Shown: piece after piece, positions 12,158-23,138 of the stretch
How positions within the stretch are numbered: the stretch's first letter is position 1
Layout of the letters: every line of letters starts with the position of its first letter
NCBI RefSeq assembly: GCF_033807715.1
Contig: NC_084599.1
Location: forward strand, 7,823,125-7,887,124
From: Cololabis saira
Taxonomy: Eukaryota; Chordata; Actinopteri; Beloniformes; Belonidae
Reading direction: 5' to 3'
Length of the DNA: 64,000 nt
The notes under the pieces: generated by a model
The model's input: only the letters and a program-made list of their open reading frames with translations
What the model was told of the DNA's origin: nothing
Databases searched by the model: none
Translations under genes and position numbers: made by a program

Positions 12158-12921
12158 ATGGCTGCAACTAGTGGAGAAGACGGGATAACAGCTGATTATC
12201 GGCTTAAATTAAAGGCAGTTGGACTTGACAGAGACCCGTACAGTTACCAAGAACCAGTGGTCCATGGACATTAATATTTGGTACAGTTACCAAGAACCAG
12301 TGGTCCATGGACATTAATATTTGGTACAGTTACCAAGAACCAGTGGTCCATGGACATTAATATTTGGTACAGTTACCAAGAACCAGTGGTCCATGGACAT
12401 TAATATTTGGTACAGTTACCAAGAACCAGTGGTCCATGGACATTAATATTTGGTACAGTTACCAAGAACCAGTGGTCCATGGACATTAATATTTGGTACA
12501 GTTACCCCAAGAACCAGTGGTCCATGGACATTAATATTTGGTACAGTTACCAAGAACCAGTGGTCCATGGACATTAATATTTGGTACAGTTACCAAGAAC
12601 CAGTGGTCCATGGACATTAATATTTGGTACAGTTACCAAGAACCAGTGGTCCATGGACATTAATATTTGGTACAGTTACCAAGAACCAGTGGTCCATGGA
12701 CATTAATATTTGGTACAGTTACCAAGAACCAGTGGTCCATGGACATTAATATTTGGCCACCAATCCAGTTTCCTGATATTTATATGTACTTAATTTCTAC
12801 GCTTGGGAAATACACGAAGCAAAGCTTGAAGGCTTACAAAAGTCTTGACGCTTGGTCCGACTTCAAGGCAGGATTTGTTGTAGAAATTAAAGTGATGAGG
12901 ACACCGAACTTTATGATTTGA
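12158..12921 (+). pseudogene. N-terminus of an ISL2EU-type transposon protein, disrupted
   Basis: ATG 12158 opens MAATSGEDG... through a DPYSYQ motif; the frame then stops inside the 43-bp repeats. After the repeats another frame resumes with WPPIQFPDIYMYL, YTKQSLKAYKSLDAWSDF and a final TGA at 12919. The pattern W-P-P-x-x-F-P-D-I-x-x-Y-L followed by KAYKSLDA is what I know from the N-terminal region of fish ISL2EU nuclease ORFs. The catalytic YqaJ domain is absent. It is interrupted by the array and a frameshift, so it is not functional. Confidence 0.6.
12238..12756 (+). repeat. 43-bp minisatellite, 12 copies
   Basis: Unit GTACAGTTACCAAGAACCAG plus 23 further bases ending in TTAATATTTG, repeated 12 times almost without change. 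One copy, near 12505, has two extra C. The near identity means recent expansion. The unit is itself part of the transposon reading frame that flanks it. Confidence 0.95.
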
Positions 12922-12931
12922 CCGTTTAACG

Positions 12932-13156
12932 TTAGCTACCAGAAAATCCAACATTACCTACAAAATGGGAACCACAAATCCACGTTTCGGTGCCTGGAAT
13001 CCAGTTGTTTCTGTGAATTGCAGTGATCCATTTGTCTCTCTTAAGCTTATTTTTCAGCAGTCTGTAAAACGATAACTCCGATTTCTTGCTAAATCTATGA
13101 GTACAGTCGATCGCACAACAGATCTTTCCCATTTTAGATGTTTTCCAGTTGCTCAA
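12932..13156 (-). pseudogene. THAP-domain protein fragment of the ISL2EU element
   Basis: The translation has MGKICCAIDCTHRF at the start, a basic middle (KKSELSFYRLLKNKLKRDKW) and WICGSHFV near the end. Cys-x(3)-Cys, a conserved Trp and Cys-x2-His are the C2CH zinc ligands and core of a THAP DNA-binding domain. The frame ends soon after the His, before the C-terminal AVPTIF-type motif, so it is truncated. MGKICC is the likely original start; the upstream Met in the frame is probably fortuitous. Confidence 0.7.
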
Positions 13157-13245
13157 ACTGAAAGTTTACGCTGACACTCAGTCTTTCTGACACTCAGTCT
13201 TTCTGACACTCAGTGGGCGTAACCCGCTGTGAAGTCGCATCTGTG

Positions 13246-15330
13246 ACGTCATGCACATTCCCTCTTTACTGCATGATATTTGATGGCCTGTTTTCAACGG
13301 TCCATCATCAGTCCCTACCGGTGATGGGCGGGCAGGTGTAGACATGACACGCGATCGCCCAACATTTTCAACCAACCTGACCGCGACTGGAACTGTAGAT
13401 TTTGATACCCGATCTGCAGCGCCACTATTTTTCTTTTTTCAAAAACAAAACAAAGGAATGTGAGCTCTTGATTAATCATTAGCTCAAGGTGATAGGAAAA
13501 GCTAACGCAAGTGTTGATATGTTAATGTACCAATATGTATATAGTCTATAGATATCCAGCTGAGATTTTACAGCATTAGAAAGACACAATGTCGCGCACC
13601 GACTTAAAAAAGGGATTTCCTTTATTCTTGGATACATCTGAAACATGTTACAGGTGTCATGGCTAAAATCAGACGTTGTTGAGAACCTTCTTTATTAATT
13701 ATAGCTGAATTAATGACAATGATAATAAATATGAACACAAAAGACCATCCAGGAGGCTTGGCTACGTTGAAGCTGCATTTGATTTGATTTGAAAAGAAAG
13801 TTTCCCCCGTGCTGGGGATAATCATGGTCTTTCTTCCATCACCTGCCGTCACCTGTGTGGAAAGTTGGTGCTGCATCTTTGTTGCCAGTCGGCCAAGGAT
13901 ATCCTAGAACTTAGGACTGATATAGTGTTTGCATTTCTATATTCTATAACATTGTATTTAAATTTAAATTTTCAAAGTGCAGTGATTATTCTAACCCGCC
14001 TGACCGAACCCGACCCAAATATCATTGTGCATGTTTTTGTCTGACTCATCGCCGCGGGTGACCGGGTCGACCGCTCAATTCAGACCAGCCCCCGCGTCGT
14101 TGTTCCCCCCGTAGCATTTACCACAGCGACAGGAACAGAGTGGGACGGAAAACTGTGCTCGGTTTAGAGGAAGAGATCATGTGACCACGTACGACTGAAG
14201 GTAAATGCTAAACCAAAACATAAACTCACGCACAAACAAGGGCAGTGGATCATCACCACACCACATTTGCACATTTGAGCTTATTTCAGTTTCATAGCTT
14301 GTTTTGATCCCGTTTCAACGCTCCTTCAACGCAGCGATGAACTCTGCCCCAAAAAGGCAAACGTTAGAAGCACAGATTGACCGCTAATGACCAGTTAGCA
14401 GCAGCTGAACAGACAGTTCTTTTACAAACAGTCCTTTTTATGTACTTTCTGTACAAACTTTAAGGTACCTTGACCTGTCTGTAGCAAACCTATCCACGCT
14501 GTCACTTCAGTGGAACGACATTTTGAGTCTTTACAGCAGCTTAAAATAACAGTTTATCTGGATGGAGCTTCTTTGCTCCTTGTGCTACATTAATTGCCAC
14601 TTTGCTGCCAACACATAATCTGTTCTAACTCAAAAGTGCTTAGATTCACATCATTGTGGTCCCAACATCATCTTACACTCCTCACCGCTTAATAAAAGAA
14701 CTATGGTTGATTTAATATTCCTTTAAAGGAGAGCGCAGCTCCACAAACTAGTTTGACCAAGTAAACAAGCTCCGTTTGGCCCACACACTACTGTTTTGTG
14801 TGCACGAAACTTTTCACTGTTAAATATTCCGTTTGTGGTGAAAAACTCAACTTGAGGAGCTTTCACACGCATTAGTTGCTCTTCAATTAGGACGGCGGTT
14901 TCAACGCCTCTGCAGGTTTTCTTGGTTCCTTCCTGAAAGTTTTCACAACACACTTTACTGCTTAAATACTGCACAGTCTCAGTTGGGATGTGTTGTGTTC
15001 ACATGAAACAGCCATGGCTGCTGTGTTCACCCAAAAGCTGTCCAAGAGCAGTCGATGGAGCAGTCGATGGAGACGCCTCAGGGTCTGCACCTTCCAGGGA
15101 AACAGGAAACTGTTTCCACCGAAACATCGTTTTCATAGCACCGCCATCGTGCATCCAACTTGTCGTAAACAATAAGTTGGAAGTTGACACAAATTGTCCC
15201 GCCCACTTTCTGAATTTGTATCTGTCAGAGAGCATGTTGGTTAAAGTGGATGGAGTGAACAAACAAAGGTTGTAAACAGCTCTGTAAAAGGGGATGAACT
15301 TGCACGTAAAGATAAGGATAAAACACTTCA
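13246..15330 (+). other. Intron 1: probable DNA-repeat debris, no gene
   Basis: 13990-14130 is rich in CCGACC and GGGTGACCGGGTCGACC words typical of some fish hAT-like repeat ends, and 13300-13400 has similar GC-rich words. No paired ends or target duplication could be fixed. 14700-15320 has several unsupported open frames and no domain. Confidence 0.3.
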
Positions 15331-15436
15331 ATGCAACAACCAGTCAAGTTCTCACCGGTACAAGCTTCACTTATGGCTTCGTTCTACAAAAACAGCGACT
15401 TCTTCCCACCACACCTGCTACCTGAGTATCCCGGAG
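15331..15436 (+). CDS. Candidate alternative first coding exon (1b) of the RING-CH gene
   Basis: Seen: an open frame from ATG 15331, preceded in frame by TAA, with a second in-frame ATG at 15373. It ends at the strong donor CGGAG/GTGAGT. It gives 35 codons plus one G, again phase 1, so it joins exon 16414 in frame through the same Glu codon. The residues just before the junction are rich in Pro and aromatics (SDFFPPHLLPEYPG). Both ATGs have poor Kozak context (pyrimidine at -3), and there is no convincing acceptor upstream, which argues against an internal exon. It lies 977 bp before the RINGv exon. It may be an alternative promoter's first exon or a chance ORF. Confidence 0.28.
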
Positions 15437-16413
15437 GTGAGTGTGTACCATCTCACCGTGCCAACTAAACCACTGACACTTTCACTTGTGAGCAGCCGGT
15501 TTTACCTGCTGATCCACTGCTGGCAGAACGAAACCAGCAAAGGTGGTGAGCCCATGAATGTAGTCGGTGTCCCGGTGGGGGAGGCATGGACCAAAATCAC
15601 TGAACTTTTGACATTATGGACATCATTGAGCAGATTAGGCCCGTTCTGTCCTCACAAAACGTCATCTCTGTGCTTTGCTTCTCCGATGATGTAAGAGAGC
15701 TGCATTCTTTAGCGTTTTAACAATGTTTCAAGGACCTGAACACGCTTTCTCTCTGTTGCTCTGACTTTAACTCGCCCCTCTCGGCCATCTCTACCTTGGG
15801 ATGTGGTTTAAGATTAAAATGACCTCAATAGAGAAATGACAGATCCAGAAAAGATGTTTGGAGTATATTGGATGGTCCAGAGCCACTGCCTAGTGGCCAT
15901 TGGAGGGATTGCATTTAAAGCCACTTTTTAAAAACAGCCTTTGTTTGTTTGTTCCCTTCCTGTTTCTTTGTGTTGGAAATGGTTTTTTGATGCAGTCTAA
16001 GATGAGATTGCAATCAAAGTTTTACCTTTCAGATAGATAGATAGATATGTTAGAGCATTGATAAAATCCTAACATGATTTAGCAGTAAGCAAATTGGCCA
16101 AATGATAAAGAAAAACTTCTATCAAAAAAATTGTAATATTAAAAAGTAATCTAATTCTTTAAGCAGTACGCTGTGCTATAACTGTCACTGTAATGTCGCC
16201 TGCTGCAGGTAAGTTAGAGCCCCAAATGGATTTTCCTCATCCCCAGTGGGAACCAAATAAACGTGTAATTCTCCAGGGATCTGTAAAGAGTTTGTTTAAG
16301 GCTGTAATAGGAAAAAGGTAAGAAAGATCTGGCATGGGTGTTAATGCAAACAGGGATTAGCCTCTGGTTCTGTGTGAAAGCGCTCATAACCCCCGTTTCC
16401 TCCTCTTTTACAG
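15437..16413 (+). other. Intron between candidate exon 1b and exon 2
   Basis: Open frames here (for example 15437-15694) show no domain. A short GATA run lies at 16031-16046. The end is a normal polypyrimidine tract and CAG. Confidence 0.4.
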
Positions 16414-16535
16414 AGACCTCCGAATGCTTCATATGCAGGGACGGGGAAGTTAAAACTGGTGAGCCACTGAGCCATTTCTGTGACTGCAAGAACTTACTGG
16501 CCCATCACATGTGCCTATCTACGTGGATCCAGAGG
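16414..16535 (+). CDS. RING-CH (RINGv) exon 2: first half of a MARCH-like E3 ubiquitin ligase zinc finger
   Basis: The protein family transfers ubiquitin from an E2 to membrane substrates. The RINGv C4HC3 finger binds two zinc ions and the E2, and family members usually sit in membranes through two C-terminal helices. Seen: acceptor TCTTTTACAG and donor AGG/GTAAGA bound 122 nt. With the first-exon G they encode 41 codons, containing CFIC, then CDC after 14 residues, then His in HHMC, then CLSTWIQR. The order C-x2-C, C-x-C, H-x2-C and the conserved Leu and Trp-Ile after the last Cys match RING-CH fingers. The spacing between the CDC pair and the His is about two residues shorter than in the MARCH8-type loop. 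The exon ends in phase 0 and joins 21574 exactly where the last two zinc ligands are needed. Which MARCH-like subfamily this is cannot be decided without the C-terminus. Confidence 0.86.
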
Positions 16536-17528
16536 GTAAGAACGGCTCTTCACACAGGAAACACCCATATCTTGACTTTCAGGGAGGCTATTTTTCCTCG
16601 TCGTCGGTCAAAATACGAAGGGAGAAACATCTGTGGCGGATTTCTAGACGTGAATAAATGCTTCTTGGCTTCTTAGCATTCCTTATTGAGACCAAATATT
16701 GCTGCCTAATGAGCTATGTTTCAAATAGCAATAGCAATTACTTTTAATGAGGGTTGCTAATAATGTTAATGCATCAGAGACTCGCTGCCTCATAATAGAC
16801 TGGCAGAAATCCAGCAGGCTATCATGCCGCCGACACCTGTCACCTAAAGCAGAACAGCACATTAACATTTGCATTCCTGTTTGAACCGGGAGGCACACAA
16901 ACAGAGTAGTCAGCTGGCTAGTTGCTACATCACAAACTCTAGCAGCTCTCTTCAGACTCCTGCTATCGCTGCCAGAACACAAATGCCAAATTAGCCATTT
17001 TTTCTTTCTAAAATAAAATCAAAAAGTGTGGCCGAAGGAGGTTTGATGGTGTAAACATGTGAATCCAGTTGCTAACTTAACAGCCAAATCTGCAGAAAAG
17101 AGGTGAAGACCGTCGGAAGTATGTACATGAGTTTTGATGTCATTAGACATGAGCCTGCACTTTACAAGTGTTTTACTTAATTTACTGTAACTGATATTCT
17201 GCACATTGTTTGGTGCTAAACTGACTTCTAAGTAGTCACAGTATGGTTCAATGATGGTGGTGAGCCCTGGAGGCTAAAATACTCCTCCATTTTTTAAAAA
17301 TCATGTGAAATTATGAGTTTCCTGCCACGGAACTCTATCCCAGCAGACATCCCAGATGTGACGGTCAATCCAGAGGTGCATTGAAGAGTAATACCCATCA
17401 CCTCCACTAGGAGTTGGCTTTGAGACACGTCTGACTTCATCTGCTCTGATAAAAACCTCACTTTTTTACATGCCGCTGTGTTTGCTCATGGTCCTGAAAA
17501 TCTCCTGAAAATAATTCAGTTTTCATAG
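16536..17528 (+). other. Intron 2, first part
   Basis: No repeat or exon recognised. Low-repeat DNA that could include conserved noncoding sequence. Confidence 0.3.
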
Positions 17529-17539
17529 ATGTACAACCA

Positions 17540-17645
17540 TCTTTTATCTATACCCACTTGTCCTTACTCAGGGTCATGTGACCTGCCTATCCCTATCCCA
17601 GCTGTATCCAGGAGGCCGGGGTACGCCCTGAATAGGTCACATTTC
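17540..17645 (-). repeat. Reversed L2/SINE tail fragment
   Basis: Read on the - strand it has GGGCGTACCCCGGCCTCCTG, then AGCTGGGATAGG and AAAAGATGG. This is the usual 3' body of the fish L2/SINE family also found at 18441. Confidence 0.55.
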
Positions 17646-18440
17646 CATTTAATATACATTTGTATCCCCTTTTATCACCCAGTGCTCCTACCTAAGTATC
17701 AATCCTGGACATTGCTCCCTCTACCAACCCCGGGAGGGCCCCTGCTCAAGCCTCGTTCTTTCAACCCCGAAGTGGGAGACACCAAAGATGCTCAGCAAAA
17801 ACAAACGCGCTGCCGCAATTTGTGCCATTCTGTGTGGCGATAAATGAAAAAAGATTAGACAAGGTCGTGATTGGACAAGGAATTGGCCGGGCAGACGTTG
17901 GAAATGCTGTCTTTTTTTCTGCTATTAAAACATGATTTGTAATGTGAATTTGCAACACTTTAAACTTCAAATAATAGTTTTTGACGTAACAGATTGAGCA
18001 TGCTCTCTGGGAAAGGATGAGGCAAATCGGGTCGTAGCTGCTTCAACTGTGTGATTCCTTCACGAGGAGCGACCAGGATTTCAAACACGTTTGATTTTCT
18101 TGCGAGCACAAGATTTGTGAGCGGGAGCTCGTCGTGAGGTGTTAATCTCTCGTCGTTACCCCACGTTTACTGCACAAGGCACGACCAATGATTGGGTTGA
18201 AATCTGGCCCAATCCAAAAAAATAGTCGCACGACTGGAAAATCGGTTCAAAACGAGCCGACAATCGCACAGTGTCTGCCCGGCTTTAGGAGGCCGCTTCT
18301 TTTCACCAGACAGGGTGGGGTTTCTCTGGCTGGACGTAGCACGTGGAAGGATCACGTTATTCCGGCCGGATCCTCCCCACCCCATCTGGCGCCCCGGTTG
18401 GCCAGAGGGGGCAGTAGAGCCCAGGACTGCTGCTTGTTTC
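17646..18440. other. Repeat-like DNA of uncertain class
   Basis: About 18050-18280 (GCGAGCACAAGATTTGTGAGC through AATAGTCGCACGACTGG) and 18280-18430 (CATCTGGCGCCCCGGTTGGCC, GGGGGCAGTAGAGC) read like dispersed fish repeats. Ends were not resolved and no gene is seen. Confidence 0.3.
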
Positions 18441-18774
18441 GGTGGCTTAGTGGTTAGCACTGTTGCCTCACAGCAAGAAGGTTCCCGGTTCGACTCCCTG
18501 TGTGGAGTTTGCATGTTCTCCCCGTGCTTGCGTGGGTTCTCTCCGGTTACCCCGGCTTCCTCCCACAGTCCAAAAATATGCGTAGTAGGTTAATTGATGA
18601 TTCTAAATTACCCGTAGGTGTGAGTCTGAGTGTGTCTGGTTGTCTGTTTATATATGTGGCCCTGCGATGGACTGGTGACCTGTCCTTTCGCCTGAAATGA
18701 GCTGGGATAGGCTCCAGCAGACCCCCGTGACCCTGCAAAGGATAAAGCGGGTTTACAAAATGGATGGATGGATG
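18441..18774 (+). repeat. tRNA-derived SINE with L2-like 3' tail
   Basis: The head carries an RNA polymerase III A box (TGGCTTAGTGG, 18443-18453) and B box (GGTTCGACTCC, 18487-18497). The body has TGGAGTTTGCATGTTCTCC and CCCTGCGATGGACTGGTGAC, and the end has AGCTGGGATAGGCTCCAGC and a GATG-repeat tail. This is the layout of a tRNA-headed SINE that shares the 3' end of an L2-type LINE, whose reverse transcriptase would mobilise it. Confidence 0.8.
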
Positions 18775-18784
18775 CTGCATGTTT

Positions 18785-18985
18785 TTGTGAGGGTAGCACA
18801 CATTAGCTACCCAAGGGAACACAGGGAGAACATGCAAACTCCACACAGAAAGATCCTTTCTCCAACCCCACCCAGGGTGTGGGTGCTGAAGTCATGGGGG
18901 AACTAACACGCACTTCAGCGCCCATGCTCTCCGGCGGGAATTGAACCCAGGTCCTTCTAGCTGCACTACCAGCTGCTGACTTGAA
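18785..18985 (-). repeat. Second, reversed SINE-family fragment
   Basis: Contains GGAGAACATGCAAACTCCAC and GGGAATTGAACCCAGG, the reverse complements of the SINE body and B-box-proximal sequence. It lies head to tail against the SINE at 18441, making an inverted pair. Confidence 0.6.
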
Positions 18986-19601
18986 ATTACCTTTCAAGTG
19001 TCACTTCCTAACTCCACCCTCGTGTCCAGATATCCGTTTTTGGTCTCACAAAAGACAAACATGGTGATAGCCAAATATTGGCACTTCAGAAACCTTCAGG
19101 TGATCTCTGTTCGTTCTATATGTCATGATAAAGGTAAAGAATTGTAATGCATGATGGGAAATTAAGAGTCCAATTTGTCATTTGGACATCAGCATAATTG
19201 GCACTTGAAGCTGAGGAGCAGATTGACCCCGTCACGTCTGCGCTCTGATGAAGTGCGGCAGCTGCTTGCATCCATCTGCAAATCATATTCTGATCCAGGG
19301 TTTGTTTGTAAGTTTAGGCACTTCACAAGCAATAAGTATAGATTAATCAAGAAGAAAATGTTTTTCCACTTCCGTGAGCGAGCTATAGCTCTCTCAGGAC
19401 ACTCCACAAGTGGCAGCAACATGATGTAGCAGACCTTTCATCTGCACCACCCAGCTGTCAGAGTGAAAAGCCACTTCCATTAAGTGTGTCTTCCCACTAT
19501 ACTATTATATACAGAGACACACAGGCACACGGAGCAGACACGTACCGGCACCGAGCCCCTCTCTGCTCAAAGTGTGTGCTGACGCTCCCAGACTGCTGTA
19601 G

Positions 19602-19602
<1 letters not shown>

Positions 19603-19686
<84 letters not shown>
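19603..19686. repeat. (TG)n microsatellite, 84 bp
   Basis: Uninterrupted TG dinucleotides; the long open frames across it on both strands are artefacts. Confidence 0.97.
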
Positions 19687-19689
<3 letters not shown>

Positions 19690-21573
19690 ACAGACAGAGA
19701 GAGCATGCCACCTTTTAGAGTGCTTAGGGTAGGGAGCCCTTTCCCTTTTATGGAACAGAAATCAGCAATTGACCTGTCACTTTTGCTCTGATAGCCATCT
19801 CTGGAAAGCAGGTCATGCACATATGTCCAAAGTGCCTCTTAACTGCATTTTATGAAACCAGAAAATGTAATTCGATAATGATTTGACTTGCGGGAGAGAG
19901 CCAGTCAGCTGGGAGTGAGAGCATGCACCGTCGCCACTGGTGAAAGCAGCTCGTGCAGAATAAAGGCCACATTTCTGCAGCCATATTTTTCTTTTCAGCA
20001 GCAGCAGTGAAATCTGGACGCAGCAAAGCGATAGGGGCATTTATTTCAGCCGTTTCCTTCAGGATGTTTGCAGCTGAACATCGTCCGCATCAACCGTGGT
20101 CAGCGCCGAAATCAACCATATGCTGTCTTTCTTCCCAGGCCCCGTTCCTTATTGAGGTTCCCAGAGACAAATAGCATGGCACAAAACTAATTAGTAACCA
20201 GGAACTAGTTAGGAGATGCCCTTTGAAAAACATATCCTGAGGCTGGATTTAAATATAGGGACAGAGTCAGTGACTGAGTGTGCCTGGGAGATCCCGGCCT
20301 CCAGGCGCAGCAGCACTTTCACCCCTGACCCTCATTATGGGGAGCGGATTCCTGGAGGGGTGTAACCCCTGGCTGCTTAAAGTACAAGGGCATCGGAGGA
20401 CTGCACGGCTCGTACCACACCAGTCGAGCGTGGCCTGCCGTGCTTCACTCCCCGGGCCACCAGAGCGACGCAATACACCGAATTAACAGCAGCCATCATT
20501 TTCCCAGTGTCTTTTTAATAACCTAACAGATATATTTATTTTTACACATCTGGTTTCACTTCGTTGTGGTTAATAGGAATGAAGTTCTTTGTAATCTTTG
20601 TAATCATAACCCTCTGAAATAAACCTCCAGAGTCAAAGAAGTGATGTAAAAGAGCTAATTATAGAAATTGATGCAAACGAGAGAATGACGGGATGAAAAA
20701 CGTACTGAGAGTCTAAGCAATGGCTGACCCTGTAAGGTATGTTTCTTCTTCATCGTGCATGGCTGTCCATTTCCTTGTAATTGTGAGTGGTGTGAATAGT
20801 GAGTGAAGAACACCCTGACCCCCACTCCTTCACCCCTCCTCCTGCATCGGTTGATAATTGTCATCATTGCAAACGTGCCTGGTTTATATTCATTAGCCCA
20901 ACACTCCCAGCAATCAGGCCAGTGCCAAGGGCAACAGTCCTCTTTATGAAATCACATTTCCTAATAGTAGCGTTCTGTAATTATGAGCCATTAACATCTA
21001 TCATAACGTTCCCCTGCATGTCATGCATTTTAGAAGTGGGTTTGTGTTTTCCACGAATGCCACTGTCATTATTAGCATATTCAGTACAATGGAAGCGGTT
21101 TGAAGATTGTTGACGTGTTGTTTTTGTCGCAAGTGCACTTCTTTGTGTATGCATGAGTACGTGGCGTGTTATATACGAGACGACTGCAACTGCATTGGCC
21201 CTGAGGTGCAGAACACCAGAGCCAAACTCAAAACAGCAATGTGGTTTTTAGTCAAATCTTTCATTTGTTGTGTTTTTATCCACTGCTGATGTGTTCCTTT
21301 CTCCTTGTTTTTATTTCATTAGATGTTTTTATGCACCTCAAGGCCACTGACTGAACTATGTGTGCTTTTAACAAAGTAATTAAGTTAACATTATCACTTA
21401 TAATTCACATTTGAGTTAAATATAAACCAACCTAATGAGTTTATTGATGAAAACACAAACAAACAAATGATTTGCAACTCTTTCATTTCATCCTGCAGAC
21501 TGCTTTGCCTTTAGAGTTGCTGTTTGCGAAGCTCATTGTGTCTTAATTACTTTTAAACATCATTTTCTTGCAG
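19687..21573 (+). other. Intron 2, last part
   Basis: No exon other than the one at its end. Mostly low-repeat DNA; AT-rich parts around 20900-21100 and 21360-21500 could be conserved noncoding DNA. Confidence 0.3.
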
Positions 21574-21621
21574 GGATGTGGGAGTGAAGACAGGCTGCGA
21601 TGCCTCATCTGCAAGGCCGAG
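21574..21621 (+). CDS. RING-CH (RINGv) exon 3: final zinc-ligand pair
   Basis: Seen: acceptor TTTTCTTGCAG and donor GAG/GTAAAT bound 48 nt, 16 codons, phase 0 at both ends. The peptide GCGSEDRLRCLICKAE supplies the last C-x2-C pair (CLIC) followed by Lys-x-Glu, as in MARCH proteins, where the next residue is usually aromatic (Tyr or Phe). Joined to the exon ending at 16535 this completes a C4HC3 finger of about 50 residues. The very small exon inside a finger and the 5 kb intron before it are unusual but fully phase-consistent. The following exons, expected to carry membrane helices, were not recognised, so the gene is 3'-incomplete here. Confidence 0.85.
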
Positions 21622-22593
21622 GTAAATGTGAGAGCCGTGCGTGTTTGGGGAACTTGTGTGAGCTGTCTGATGATGTCTCCCCGTTTTAATCTTGGCTGTG
21701 TGAAATGTAAGTCATGAGTATTTTAAACAAACACCATTTAAGCCATTAAACAGTGTCTGCTTCTTGCAAAACAGCTTTAACCAGAGCAGATCCATAATAC
21801 TAATGAGCAATCAGCTCTTTGTTTTGCTCTGCGATTTAGCTGATTTACCAGCAGTTCTCCTGCTTATGAGCTGTAAGCTGTCTTCTATTCCTTATTACTG
21901 CAGCACAACACTTGCTGTGGGAAGGGAGGGTGAAACATTAAAATATTTGGCAAAGGATACAGGGCATGTAATGACAAAATCTGTATTCATTTCATGAGCA
22001 AAAATTAATCATGCTCTCCTGTCTTACATTCCCGATGCAAATTTTCCATTGAGGCAGTGTGTCGTGTGTTTGTGAGTTTATTCCTGTGAAACGGCGGAGC
22101 TCATGTGTCATCACAGATGGGGCTGCATGCTGGATAAGGTGGGCACATTACTAACCATCCCAGATTAGGATGCATGCTGTTGATGTGTTGCTTGTATTCA
22201 TGCTTGGGCCGTGGGTCAGAGCATCATCAACTGGCTGTTCCCTGTTTTATTTATCGCCAGTTTGCTGTCTGTTCCTTGTGAGTATACATGAGAGCCCGGT
22301 CTTCTGTGGAGGTAGAATGTCACAGTAACACCGAGCTCGACCTTTGAGGTGAAGACATTTCAAACGTGGAATCATGCACGCACACGTGGACACTGGTGGA
22401 AGTTAAATGAAACATGTCTACTGTGAGGACGTCTCCTCTGGCTGCTATTCTGGTGTGATGTTTTTTGCTGATAGGTTTCATAAATGCATGTTTCATCACT
22501 TGAAATGGGAGCGTGGGTAGGTTTAACTTGTTTCATTTAGGGGGTTTATAGTAGAAAGTTTGGAAAAAGTTTCATCTACCAAGTGGCAGCACG

Positions 22594-23132
22594 ATAAGGA
22601 AGAGTATTAGGGCCAGGCAGGAGAAAAATAAAAATAATATTTTAGAGGAGGAAGATTTTTTATTTCATTATGCACTTCGAGAAAAAAGTCAAAATGTCGA
22701 AAAAAAAAAAAGTTGAAATGTCAAGATTAATGTTGAAGTACAATTTCGAGAAAAAAGTCGAAATGTTGAGAAAAAAGTCTGAATTTGATGACGATATTGA
22801 TTTGAAACACATATCACACATATGCAGTTGCATAACTTCAGAAACTTAGCCTTAACGTTCCACTCCAAGGATGTAAGTTAATTAGTTAGTTACGGCTGCT
22901 GCTGCAGAGCTGTCAGTCGCTCTCCTGACTGGATTTGATGGACCAGAGGAGACATTTCAACTTTATTCACAAAATTGTATTTCAACTTTATTCTCGAAAT
23001 TTCAGCTTTATTCTTGAAATTGTATTTCAACATTAATCTCGACATTTCGACCTTTTTCTCGAAGTGCACAATAAAAAAAAATCTTCCCCTCTCAAATATT
23101 TTTTCTCCTGCATGGCCCTAATACTCTTCCGT
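22594..23132. mobile_element. Palindromic MITE with 6-bp target duplication
   Basis: The ends are GGAAGAGTATTAGGGCCA (left) and TGGCCCTAATACTCTTCC (right). The flanks AGCACG (22588-22593 and 23133-23138) are identical. The two 200-bp halves are rough inverted copies with repeated GAGAAAAAAGTCGAAATG words. The centre (about 22800-22950) is unique. No coding capacity. Confidence 0.82.
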
Positions 23133-23138
23133 AGCACG

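Larger units (their letters stand above)
12110..13245. mobile_element. ISL2EU-like DNA transposon remnant
   Basis: Two divergent ORF remnants face each other (12158 + and 13156 -), as in ISL2EU elements, which encode a YqaJ-type nuclease protein and a THAP protein. The ends share a degenerate inverted motif: CGCACTGAGTGG near 12141 against CACTCAGTGGGCG near 13207. They also share GATGTCAC near 12107 against GTGACGTC near 13242. The middle of the nuclease protein is missing and a minisatellite has expanded inside its start. Confidence 0.6.

Noticed and set aside
12238..12756. CRISPR-like regular repeats
   Set aside because: Head-to-tail units without spacers, inside a eukaryotic transposon: a minisatellite.
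15437..15694. 85-codon + frame right after candidate exon 1b
   Set aside because: It begins in the intron after a strong donor and has no recognisable protein.
18443..18515. tRNA gene suggested by A and B boxes
   Set aside because: No cloverleaf acceptor stem; the sequence continues into a SINE body and L2-like tail.
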